From assembly GCA_026413225.1 (NCBI GenBank), contig CM048557.1, positions 22,546,871-22,610,870 of the forward strand: DNA of 64,000 bases. The letters are read 5' to 3'. Shown here piece by piece: positions 13,701-23,955 of the stretch. The DNA is from Otis tarda. Lineage: Eukaryota > Chordata > Aves > Otidiformes > Otididae. The first letter of the stretch is position 1; every line of letters starts with the position of its first letter. Position numbers and translations under genes: made by a program. Under the pieces are notes generated by a model. The model was not told the origin of the DNA. It saw only the letters and a program-made list of their open reading frames with translations, and did no database searches.

Positions 13701-14275
13701 ATCTATACTTTCTCCTTTCTGTACTGATTTTGGACTGTTAGATCTGTGGAGCACAGGATGTAGTTGCTGCCTTTTTTGATAAACTCCATGTAAACTTTGA
13801 CTGCAAAGGCATCCTGCAAAGGCAAGTTATCATTAAAATTAAAGATCAGGCCTTTTATATCTGTGATTCTAACGTACTTTGCCAGGTACAGCTGAAGGAC
13901 TGTGCTTGTGCCTCAGAACTGGATGTCCCACCTCTGGAAACAAAAAGTTATGACTGATAAGTAGGGATGGGGGCAATACTGCCATGACAGTGCATGTGCT
14001 TCCTACTATGGTGTGTATTTTTACTCTTTCGCCGTTTGTCTCTCCATAGCAATTTGCCTGCTAGCACTTATTGTGGATGAGGGTGGACTGAGGGGGATAG
14101 TCAGCCAATCTCTGATTTGCATGCATATGTTTGTAATAAGCTAATTTTCCACAATCCAAAGGAAAAAGGAAAACTTGCTTTTGTCAAACAGTGTGTTAGC
14201 AGAAAACACAGCACAGGTTAAGAGCGGTTTTACATTGAAACAAATCTCAGGCTCCTTTTTCTTTTTGTCTTGTAG

Positions 14276-14621
14276 AGGCAGGCAGCGGCCAAGATTACGT
14301 GGCCTCAGAAAACCAGCTGCTTTACTACCCTAGTATTACCTATGCTATCGTCGGTAGCTCTGTAATTTTCGTACTCGTGGTGGCCTTTCTTGCCTTAGTC
14401 CTGCATCACCAACGGAAACGCAACAATCTCATGACCCTGCCGGTGCATCGACTGCAGCACCCTGTCCTGCTGTCCCGGCTGGTGGTTCTCGATCACCCGC
14501 ACCACTGCAGCGTGACCTACAACGTCAACAATGGCATCCAGTACGTGTCCAACCAGCCCTACCACAGGCCAGTGGACTTGGACTCTCCGCCATCCTATTC
14601 AGAGGCTGTGCTCGACCAAAG
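14276..14621 (+). CDS. LDLRAD3: LDLRAD3, penultimate coding exon (transmembrane exon)
   Basis: LDLRAD3 is a single-pass plasma-membrane protein with three extracellular LDL-receptor class A repeats and a cytoplasmic tail. This exon encodes the end of the ectodomain, the membrane span and most of the proximal tail. It starts two bases into a codon (acceptor TTGTAG at 14270..14275) and ends two bases into an Arg codon before the donor GTATGT. The membrane helix runs from about 14335 to 14403 ([12 protein letters not shown]... ending LALVL) and is followed by the basic stop-transfer HHQRKR. The sequence from the helix through [20 protein letters not shown] is nearly identical to the human protein as I recall it. 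A PPSY motif near the exon end fits the PPxY sites by which this family binds WW domains of NEDD4-class ubiquitin ligases such as ITCH. The LDLa exons lie outside the window. Confidence 0.96.
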
Positions 14622-16306
14622 GTATGTACAGGAGTGAATTCTGTGCTCACAAAAGTTTCACGCTACTCGTTGCAGGTCTGTTAATCTGTGCTTCTGCTCC
14701 TCATTTATCCTTATTACTGCTTTTGACAGAAGTACAGAGTTGCAATTCTGTCACACGCATAGGGCTAAATTTGGGCAAATTTGTGCTCCTCCTGCATATG
14801 AAAAATTCATGGTACTCGGGTCCCCTTACTGTTACTGGTATTAAAGAGATTTAAGGCAAACTTAAGTCATACTCTCTTAGCATGTGTCATTGGAAGTAGA
14901 GATTTTGAGGATGGCAGGAGAATGCAAAGAAATTTGTCTCTTGTCTAATAGTGATATCCTGTGCCAGTTTGGAATCAAAACATGAAAAATGAATTTGGAG
15001 TTTTGCCAACAAACAGGTAGGTTGTAGATCATACTATTTAAAGAAAAAATTTACCCTGATCATATGTGATAAGTGTGTAAAGGTAACAGGTCTTCAGTTC
15101 TTGCCTAAAGAAATTTTATAATCTCTCGGTTCTGCACTTCTTTCCCTTTACCAATAAAAGAAAAGAACAGGACTCTGAAATGGAAAGCGCTGTTCTCATT
15201 TTTAAATAGCTTTGTGTGCTTTTGAAGTTTTATGGGTGGGAGTGGTTTGGGTTATGATGTTTTTGTAGTTATGACACTAGTTTTATTTGTAGATAATTAA
15301 CCTTCATTGTAACCTCTGTCTGTAAAGTCTTTCCAAACAAAACTCCTAGACTGACATCCTCTGTATGTAAAAACAACATGGTATGAACTTTAATGATCCA
15401 AATTGCTCACTGTCACCTTGTTGGTATTTTTTAGTATGAACTCTGGGATCTAAGAATGATAGTATAATCATTTACATTCCTGTTCTCTGCTGCGTTTGGC
15501 AGCAGCTCCCTTGTCTTAATGTTGACATTCATAATTATGATATCTTTTCATTAGTAAGGACAACTAAATGAGCAGCTGTCCAGATTGTAATCACTTCTCA
15601 CCTGCACTGATACAAACCATTAGGAGTTGCAGAGCTAATTGCTCCCAGAACCTGTTACCAATCTGCTGAACCCTTCAGTCCCTTTACTTGTTTACTATCA
15701 GAACCAAAACCCAATTTTCCTGAATCCAGAACTCATATTGTCTGTGCCTACTTAGCAACTGCTCTGCGTGTGGTATCATGACTGTGATTTGTCACGTGGA
15801 TAATTCAGTTTGGTATTTATTTGTAGACCATAAGCCATACTGTCACTTAATGGAGGTTTCCTCAGGGCTTTCTTGTGTTCACATCATTATCTATAGGTGC
15901 AAATTCACTGCTTACCTTATTTCTTTTAAAGCACTTTCCTGAGTTGTGTAAATGCTATACAGGAAAAATTCTTACCTCTTGCAGCTGTCTCTGAGTATAA
16001 ACTGAGGTTTGCTGGAAGTGCATAGCTATGAAAATCGGAATGTAGAGTGTGCAGCAGAATATAATTAGCTGTGTTGCATCTTGACGAGAAACCTTGGTGC
16101 TCAGTGATAGCATGGATGTTTTGGAATGACCTGAATTATGTAGGCAGATGTCCTGATAGGTGTCATCATGGAAAAGCTAAGAAATACTGTTTGTTGGTTT
16201 TTTGTTTTGTTTTGGTTTGGGTTTTTTTTGTAATTGCAAAACAACGTACTTTCTTCCATGCCACTGTTTTCAGTAACCTGTTACTATGTTGTGTATTTTA
16301 CAGCAG
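14622..16306 (+). other. LDLRAD3: LDLRAD3 last intron
   Basis: A GT..AG intron of about 1.7 kb between the transmembrane exon and the terminal coding exon. The donor is GTATGT. The acceptor is the tandem CAGCAG at 16301..16306. A T/G-rich tract (16196..16231) lies about 70-110 bases before the acceptor. No other gene is seen in it. Confidence 0.9.
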
Positions 16307-16565
16307 ACCACCTTGGTTTGACCTTCCTCCACCGCCTTATTGTTCTGAATCTGAATCCTCTAATCAGCCAGATCTTCCTCCTTACCGATCTCGGACGGGA
16401 AGCTTGGTGAGCACAGACACCCCCATGGCAGGAAGCCCTCTGGGCACAGCTGGCAGTTGGACAAGAGACATCCATGACAGCATGGATGGCCACAGAACTC
16501 TTCTCGAGAGGACAGCAGATCAAAGCGATTCTCTGGTCAACCACGTTGCTGAAAGAGAAGCGTAA
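16307..16565 (+). CDS. LDLRAD3: LDLRAD3, terminal coding exon (cytoplasmic tail)
   Basis: This exon completes the Arg codon split by the last intron and encodes 85 further residues before TAA at 16563..16565. It opens PPWFDLPPPPYCSESESS, then has DLPPYRSRTGS. Two PPxY-type motifs (PPPY and LPPY) are present, in addition to PPSY in the previous exon. They are the expected docking sites for WW domains of ITCH/NEDD4-type E3 ligases, a partner class reported for this protein. The first third matches the mammalian tail well. After DLPPYRSR the sequence (ending HVAEREA) differs strongly from the human C-terminus I remember, with only Ser/Thr-rich character in common. The start at 16307 rather than 16304 keeps the conserved DQR-PPW junction. 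An open frame running leftward from here to 16071 is intron read-through. Confidence 0.94.
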
Positions 16566-17947
16566 CTTCTCCAGTATTTGGAATGGGCAGAAAGACATTT
16601 ACTTTTTCAAGTCTGTATGGTTAATCTGCTGTGGCTAACAGGTTTCAGGGGGTGATGTGCCTGAATGATGACTTGGTTTTAATCCACACTAAGTTAATAT
16701 TTGAATTCAGCATTTTGGACCCTTCAAAGACAGCTGTGAGAGCTAAACCTAGAGTCACATCAGCTCTCCACAATATTTCTACGAGCAAGTTCTGGTTCAG
16801 ACTAGTAAGAGAAACATCAGCGCTGTGTCAAAGAACTGATATGATGTATTTCTTGGACTATTTACTGTATATGAATGTGTATATATGTGCATAATATATA
16901 CAGATGTTGCACACAGAAACTTATGCCCGAAGGACTCTTGTTTTCAGACTGCCTCCCGTCCTGTCAACATGTGAGCTGTTTCTTCTTACTGCCTGGTGCC
17001 AACTGGTGGTTATCGAAGCACATGAGAGGCAGTCTTTCTGCTTGAAGTTCTGGTGCCCAATGCTAGCCCACTGGCAGTGCTCAAATTGCAGAAAATATCC
17101 TACTTAACCATTCTCTTCATGGCCTGGAACATTCTCGCTATGAATGTAATTTTCAAAGTTTAAGCTTGTGAGGATGCAACAACTCTCTAACTGAGCAAAA
17201 GTTTGTTTGTTTTTTTTTTTCCCTAGATGCTAATATCTAGGGAAAATTTGCGTGGGTTTTCTCAGGAACACCACAAAGGTTGGCTTGTCTGTCAGACTTC
17301 AAGGCTGAGTACAGAGGCACCGAAGCTTCTCAACGAACCAGCACAAGACTTCTTTTCAAGCAAGGCAAAGCAACATTATTCCCGATGTTCCTTCTTAAAG
17401 AAAAACCAAACACAACCGAACAACAAAACAAAAAAGCCTCAACCATAAAAATCCCTAACTGTTTCAGCTAAATCTTGAACACCAAAACCGACTTGAGGCA
17501 AACGCCCATCCTGGGAAGCTTTAGTGTGAATAGCTATTTGGTTATATTTGTGAAATAACTGACAGCAGGTAATGTAGTCAAAGGTGTTGGGCTTGCTGAC
17601 TCTGTCTGTGGTGTGTGTATACATACACAGATGGATACAGGTGTTTAATAGTATGTGTGTGTGAGTAGTGTGTCACATAGGTTTAGTTCTACTGCACATT
17701 TTAGTTCTAAAATGTCAAAGTTTCACTTACGATATTCTCGTTGGTTTTCTATGGAGTTTGTCATTATTCGTGTTCATTTGGTTGAAATTCTAGCTTCTGC
17801 AGAAAAAAGCAGAATTATTTGTGTCTGGTCTTAACTCTTGGAATGGTCTCCTGTGAAGTGCATTTCATTGCGCGGTGTTGAATCACCTGTGTGAAAGCAT
17901 CTCGGAGGTGAAGGCATTCAGAGTGGCAAGAGGGAAGGTAAGCTGTG

Positions 17948-17979
17948 AGTTTAAGTGCCACTGCAGTGGCACTTAAACT
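17948..17979. repeat. perfect 32-bp palindrome in the LDLRAD3 3' UTR
   Basis: The 32 bases equal their own reverse complement, centred on CTGCAG (17961..17966), with 16-base arms running outward through TGGCAC and TTAAAC. With one unpaired A on the right side the pairing extends four more pairs (TGTG on the left, CACA on the right). In RNA it could form either a hairpin or an intermolecular duplex. Confidence 0.97.
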
Positions 17980-18664
17980 ACACACTGTGCTTGTGCTCAG
18001 TACACCAAAAACAATGCAGTGTCTTCCTCTTGTCTTGGCCTTGAAAAATTATTTGTCTGTCAGAATATTTCCCACTCCTTCTTCCATGTGGCGAACAGTG
18101 TCATTAAACAGACTTTGCTGTTTCATGGAAATGAAGGAAGCTGACTGTCCACACCTTTTGCTTTGTTCCTCGTCTTTCTGAGGTAACTTCTTTCACCCAA
18201 AGGTTATCTCCTTAGAAACCAAGAATTTTTGAGCTTGAGGGAATGACTGGAGTTCAGTCTCAGTTCCCACATGTACACCTGAATTTTTTTTTTCATTTCC
18301 AGCTCTGGAGTTTAGTGCCATGGTGTGCAAGAAGCCAGGGGCCAGATGGATTTACAAGCACAGGTCATTCCGGTCTTGAGATGAGGTGGTGGGGAGCACT
18401 GGAGAATTCAGATGCTGGTGGGCTTGGCTGGCTTTGGAAGCAGATTAATGGCAGCCTTTTGTTACAGGCTTAGGCAGCCTGTCTCGAAGTGCGTTGGTGA
18501 AGATGCTTCTAGGTCCTTGTAAAGCCACGTACCAGACTGGGTCAGATTTCATCCTTGCTGGGAGCTGACGCAATGTAATTATGCTGTCCTTCACAAAGCA
18601 GGACTTCACTAATTAAGGACTCTGTCCAACTTGATAGGCAGACTGGTGTCATTGTCACATAGCA

Positions 18665-18760
18665 GACAGTTATTCTTTATTTTACAGGGAGGTTAAACTC
18701 AGGTACATAGCTGAGTTAGCAGCAAAGGTGGGTGCAGGGGTGTCTCCTCTGAGCACTGGG
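18665..18760 (-). repeat. possible MIR-like SINE remnant, reversed
   Basis: The run 'ttttacagggaggttaaactcaggtacatagctgagttagcag' has the order expected of a reversed MIR (bases equivalent to CCCAAGGTCACACAGCTAG). It is strongly diverged, and the boundaries are guesses. Confidence 0.3.
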
Positions 18761-20200
18761 CCCTGCTGTCCCTCTTGCCTTTTGTTAAGGTTCTGCTCAC
18801 CCTCTGTAAGAGAGCTACCTGACGCCTTAACGTTTTTCTGATGCGGTTTTTAAAACATTATATTGGACTTTAAAACATACTGTTGAAGAGTTTGCAGTAG
18901 TTTCGTTAGAATTAGACATCTTTTTAATTTTAAATTTGCCTGAGGCTGTATTAGTGAAACTAAATCCTTGTGCCCAGCGCAACGCACCCGGCACGTATCC
19001 CTCAGGCAAGCCTTCCGCAGGGGACTGCGTTTCACCACGTGCATTCCAAGACACTGGGGTGTCTGCAAACCAAATATTGTTTGTCTGTGGGATCTGCGAA
19101 ATATCTCCTTGCACTGCTAAGAAGTAGCAAAAGAGTGGGCATAGCCTGCTTCTTCTACCTTCTGTGTCAGTCGCTGTCATATATGTAAATATATTAAAAA
19201 AAAAAGATACTCTTTCAGGTTGTATATATTCATGTAACTTTTGCATTAAGATAATCCATTTGGACTTTGCAGGGGGGGAAGAAAAAAAAAGGAAAATACA
19301 TTCTAAATGGTGTGACGTTTTCCCTTCCAGCTAAGGGTGTATTTATCTTTGTATAGAAATCTTTTAATTTTTTGAGAACACAAGTTACAAAAGGAGATTG
19401 TGCCTTTCTGACTGAATGTTGATTTGGGAGGCTGTTAACTACATTTCTGGGTGTTACGTATCATTGTCTAGAGATCCAAAAAGAGAAACAAGACTTGTCT
19501 TCCTCTTTGTTGTTACTTATGGGGGCCGCTGAACTTTGAGGAGTACAGAAGTTCAGTATCTTGTTCCAAAAAGGCATGGTAAAACTTTAAGGGGAGGTTT
19601 CATTTTACTGCAGTCCTCTGGTTTGTAGAACAGATTTGCTGGCTGATTTCTTTGGAAATTGCTGTAGTATCACACAGAAGCTGATTATAAAGTGTCACTT
19701 CAAGTAGTGTTGATACAGCATTATACTGCATTATTCAGTGGAATCTTTGGGAAAGCCTGGTAGCAACAACTGTGCTGATGAAATTAAATATTTCCTTGAA
19801 AATCCTGCAGCTTGTAAGGCTGTAGTTAGATGTTCATGAAATACCATGTGGTAAGATTTCTTTTCAGTAGCCAGCAGAATTGGAATTGATCATTCTGTTG
19901 TTTGCAATTGCTCTTAACCTTTTAGTTTGAGGTTGGTCCTCCAGGACCTTTCCTGCATACTTAATATTTAAACAAATGGCTGTTATTTCAAAGACTTATT
20001 CTTACAAAAGTAAAACTGATTCAAGTTTTTTCTTCCAGAGACAAATTCTGTATTGAATGGTGGCCACTGTAATGAGTAGCTCTCCTTGGCGCAGATATTC
20101 GTATATTTGATTCCGAGAAAAAAATTTGAAGAAATGAATACTTGAGGTAAATGAAGGAATGTGGATTGGCCTGTTCGAAATAAGATTTGGGTTGTTTAAA

Positions 20201-20218
20201 AATAAAGAAATAAATAAA
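20201..20218 (+). terminator. LDLRAD3: alternative polyadenylation signal cluster
   Basis: Three AATAAA hexamers occur within 18 bases (starting at 20201, 20209 and 20213) in the inferred LDLRAD3 3' UTR. They could end a shorter transcript. Use cannot be judged from sequence alone. Confidence 0.35.
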
Positions 20219-21187
20219 TTTCAGGAGTTTGGAGTGTCTGTAACCTCTGCTGAAGTCAGAGTGCTGTGTATTTAAAATTAGGCCATTAGTGAATCTGCTT
20301 GATAACAATCTGAAGTTCCTTGTGAGGCAAATTACAATTTACCTCTCTGGTGCTGTGCTAATGGAAAGGAGTAATGCTTTTAAGAGAGCCTTTGTATCAT
20401 TTTCTTAGCTCTTGTCTACAGTAACATACACAACAACACACTGCATTGCGATTTTTAAATAACTCTGCATTCATTCTTCCTCTCCTTTTAAGTCAAATCA
20501 ATTTTATTTACACCACTTCACTTTGATACAGCTAATAGGGCCCTTGTTATAGATGTAGAAGCTGGGTGGAGGGAAGAGATGATGACTCTCATTTTAATTA
20601 ATGCTGCAGCTTGTTAATCTTGTGCGCTTTACTTTTTAGACATCTTAGGAAAGACAAATGGTTTTAGTAGATAAGAAAAACTATTAACGATGAAAAGGAC
20701 AGAGGGACACTGATTCTGAGTTTAATTTTCAATGAATATTTAAAATTGCATAAATGAAGGAAGAATTTAATGCTGTATTTCTAATGTGGTGACCAGATGG
20801 CAATGACTGTTTTTAACTGTTGCTCATCATTTGCATATAATGCCTGGAACTAAAATGGTAAGACAAGTGCTGTTCTTGCAGTTCATGCTAGATCTGAAAT
20901 ATTTTTTATTAACACAAGGCTATATTGCACCCGTGGACTAAAATATGTGACTGCAGAAAGAATGTCAATACTGTACTGGATTCTACCTGAATGTATCCCA
21001 GTACAGAACTGTGGCCTTCATTTGTTCTTTATTTTTTTTTTTTTTTTTCTTTTCTGATTTGAGGGGTTTTGTCAACTTGACATGGAGATGTTACATAAGA
21101 GCTTTAAAGGAGGTTGTATATTGAAACCCAACCTTGTCTTAAACTTTTGTAAACTGGAAATCTTCAAAATTGTATTCTGTATTCCTG

Positions 21188-21193
21188 AATAAA
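21188..21193 (+). terminator. LDLRAD3: likely distal LDLRAD3 polyadenylation signal
   Basis: AATAAA sits in 'attcctgaataaaattgacg', followed 15-35 bases later by the T/GT-bearing 'gttttaatactgttcacaag' region. The context upstream is AT-rich, as in long vertebrate 3' ends. It is the last good signal before the intergenic repeats. Confidence 0.55.
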
Positions 21194-21215
21194 ATTGACG
21201 TTTTAATACTGTTCA

Positions 21216-23436
21216 CAAGTGACGATGTCCCCTGTCTCAGGAAGTCCCAGTAGTTTTAGTTTTGTAGCCTCCCATGTGAGGCTTCTTCCAACTTCTTTTG
21301 CATTCAATGTTAAGTTTTGTTAAATCTGTGTGGGCTTTAAATATATTTTTAAAAGGAAGTGATGCTGGAAACCCACATGTATGTGTGTGTATAAAAATAT
21401 ACTGATACATATGTCTCTGTATTTATACAAATGGAAATTGTTTAAGTCCATAATTTCTCGTTCTCATTTTGCCATTCTGTTTGTTCTGTCAAAGATGAGG
21501 CATCTGAAGCAGTCATGTTATGTTGTTGCAGCAAATCTGTGGAGGCTTCAGCTCTGTGGTGGTTGCCACGTATGGATTTACTAGCAGAGCTAAGGGGCCT
21601 TTAGCATCAGCTTCTACCTCCCCCTTTTCACCTGCAACTCTCACACCACTTACGTTCCCAGCACAATGTCCCTGTTTATCTCCAGGTCCGTAATCCTGAC
21701 GTGTGAGCCAGATTCAAGTTGAGATGCTCTGTGAAGGCTGTCTGTGGCTGACGTTCCATGTCAGGACTCTTTCCCCAGCAGATGCCTGATGCAGGCACCA
21801 CCACTGTCGTGGGAATCATCCAGCCCCACAAAGTCCAGACCAACCTCACGTCTGGATCCTAGCCACTCTTCTTGTCGAGGTCCTTCGTTACAGACAGTCC
21901 TGTCAGCTGAAGGACCAGCGTTAAGAAGTACCCCTTATGTTATGAAGTTATTTTCACAGACTAAGGAGAATGAGATCAAACATTATGTCTAAATATTTCC
22001 ATCTATACAAGTATATATAGAGGTTGGCATATTTCACTTTCATGACTCATCACCACCTTAGGCCCCCCCTCACTAACAAAACCACGACAACTTGCTACCT
22101 CATGTCAGTTTTGTCATTATCCTGGTTAATTAAGTCACATACCCTCACTGAAATTCTCAGATGGTAGTCTTTGTTTGGCGCTGGCAAATTGCCCCAAAAT
22201 AAATAGCTGTGGGTCCAGAATTGACTCCAGCAGCACAAGGCAGACGGAGCTGTTGAGGCTGCCACAATGGGCTCTCCGCAGGGGAGGGAATGCCGGGGTC
22301 TTGGAGCTGGCTCGTTCAGTCATGTCCCAGCAAGAGCTGTGCTTGAGAAATGTTGGTTCAGAAGACAGCAGCTTATGAAAATAAATAACCATACTCTTCA
22401 GCTGAGCTCCCTGATTAATCATTTTTATTCTCTCTGCTTCAACTTGTTTAAAGATCTTAATTTTTACACCTTAAAAATTAAATACGCAGTTTATTTCAGC
22501 AGTGATTTCTGAGTGCGGCATATTTTCTTGCTGATTTGCAAGCGGGCTCCTAATCATTCACCCTCAGTTATCTATTGGCGAGAGAACTAAGCAGCTTTCC
22601 AGTTTTTGGGGAGCTGTAGCCCAAAATTATGTTGTCCTGGTTCTTAATTGAAGTAAAGGCATTCTCATGTCGAAATTCACAGCTCCTCTTTGCTTTTCAA
22701 AGCAAAGTTGAGGGTATGCATATTGCATAAAGCACTTTGGAAAAGTGCTGGATTTATTTCGCTAGGGAATTAACTTTTCTGTGTATCTGGCAAACATGCT
22801 GTGAATAGATAAACCAAAACTTAATTCTCCGCTCCCAAAATCCCAACAGTATTCCTTACAGCCTTACAGAGGGAACCACTGCCGATGAAAAGGTAGAGCA
22901 GTTTTGTGGCTGATCCAGCCCTTAGCATTTCTGTGGGAATGGGCACAAAGTGGTTCAGCAGTGCGGTCGCTTTGGTGCTGGATACCGTGCAGAAGACCCC
23001 TTTCACTGAGAGCTGATTTGGGACCATCACTTCCTATAGGCTTCCCAACAGCCACTGTACAGGTAAGTGGGGGTTTTGGTTGGTTGGTTGGGGTTTTTTT
23101 TTTGTTTTGGTTTGTTTGTTTTTTTTGTTTGTTTTGGTTTTTTTTTTTTTTTAATAAAAGTAGCTCTCACCTAAGGTTAATTCCTACCTGTTACCCCGAG
23201 GTAAAAAGTTTCATACCTCATTACTTGAGTCCAGTCTGTAGATCCCTCAAAAAAAAAAAAAAAAAAAAGGAAGAGGTATTCTGCACCTGCAGGTAACTGT
23301 TTCAAGTTCTGTTCCTTTCTGAAAAATTCAGGCAGTGATTGAAAAACAGAAGCAAATATTTCAATTCCATATTTTCTTTTAATCTTTAGTTACTTTTTTG
23401 CCTTATTTATATTTGCAAATTTATTGAAGCAGTTAT
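21216..23436. other. intergenic, no gene seen
   Basis: Mostly unique AT-rich sequence. The part from about 22380 to 22760 carries TGATTAATCA-like and ATGCATAT-like sites and a 20-bp near-palindrome at 22688..22707. A GT-rich tract lies at 23076..23155 and an A run at 23249..23268. No splice-bounded open frame with a recognisable product was found. Confidence 0.6.
23076..23155. repeat. GT-rich low-complexity tract
   Basis: The plus strand is nearly all G and T (GGTT, GGTTTT and GTTTGTTT units and T runs), followed within 100 bases by a run of about 19 A at 23249..23268. This is low-complexity sequence with no coding meaning. Confidence 0.85.
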
Positions 23437-23955
23437 TATAGAATCCTAAAGTAGTTTGGGTTGGAAGGGACCCTTAAAGGCCATCTAGTCCAACCCCCCT
23501 GCAAGGAGCAGGGACATCTCCAACCAGATCAGGTTGCTCAGAGCCCATTCAACCCGGCCTTGAATGTTTCCAGGGATGGGGCATCCACCACCTCTCTGGG
23601 CAACCTGTTCTGGTGTTTCACCACCCTGATTGTAAAAATGTTTTTCCTTATATCCAATCCTCCTTCTATTTCAAACCCATTGGCCCTGCTAAAAAGTTTC
23701 TCCCTCTCTTTCCTGTAGGCCCCCTTGAGGTACTGGAAGGCCGCTATAAGGTCTCCCCGGAGCCTCCTCTTCTCCAGGCTGAACAGCCCCAGCTCTCTCA
23801 GCCTGTCCTCACAGGAGAGGTGCTCCAGCCCTCTCATCATCTTCATGGCCTCCTCTGGACTCACTCCAACAGGTCCATGTCCTTCTTATGTTTGGGGCTC
23901 CAGAGCTGGACGCAGTACTGCAGGTAGGGTCTCACCAGAGCAGAGAGAGGATTCT
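23437..23955 (-). mobile_element. CR1 LINE, 5'-truncated 3' end
   Basis: The minus strand reads the C-terminal part of the CR1 reverse-transcriptase ORF ([18 protein letters not shown], then [10 protein letters not shown], then [16 protein letters not shown]) and then the CR1 3' UTR ending in an ATTCTATAAT-like terminal repeat at 23437. The terminal repeat is degraded to a single imperfect unit. The reading frame has small lesions, for example around the FSR-to-GFEIEGG join where residues usual for CR1 are missing. This is a dead copy in the intergenic space. Confidence 0.93.

Larger units (their letters stand above)
1..14275 (+). other. LDLRAD3: LDLRAD3 intron (3' portion) upstream of the transmembrane exon
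   Basis: This stretch ends in a pyrimidine-rich tract and a TGTAG acceptor at 14271..14275, directly before the LDLRAD3 membrane exon. I read it for LDL-receptor class A exons (the C-x-C-D-G...D-x-S-D-E pattern) on the plus strand and found none, so the third LDLa exon should lie left of this window. Contents: AT-rich unique sequence, a GT-rich tract near 3530..3590, a polypyrimidine tract near 4037..4135, one LTR at about 4593..5690, and A or T runs near 1200, 7680 and 10148. Short open frames here lack any recognisable protein. Confidence 0.75.
16566..21215 (+). other. LDLRAD3: LDLRAD3 3' untranslated region (inferred extent)
   Basis: AT-rich sequence follows the stop codon with no recognisable coding exon, and the first well-placed AATAAA followed by a GT-rich stretch is at 21188. 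A 3' UTR of about 4.6 kb is an inference from that signal. Earlier AATAAA motifs (a cluster at 20201..20218) could give shorter transcripts. It contains the 32-bp palindrome at 17948..17979, a TG/TA microsatellite-like stretch at 17612..17672 and a possible MIR remnant near 18665..18760. Confidence 0.55.

Noticed and set aside
13397-13741. 114-codon plus-strand frame before the LDLRAD3 exon
   Set aside because: Phe/Leu/Ser-rich translation of a T-rich stretch inside the intron, with no homology.
1-14275. LDL-receptor class A exons of LDLRAD3
   Set aside because: I searched by eye for the cysteine and D-x-S-D-E pattern near splice sites and found none. The exons are expected further left.
16071-16565. 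A 164-codon frame starting in the intron
   Set aside because: Only 16307..16565 is exon. The left part is intron with a T/G tract and ends at the CAGCAG acceptor.
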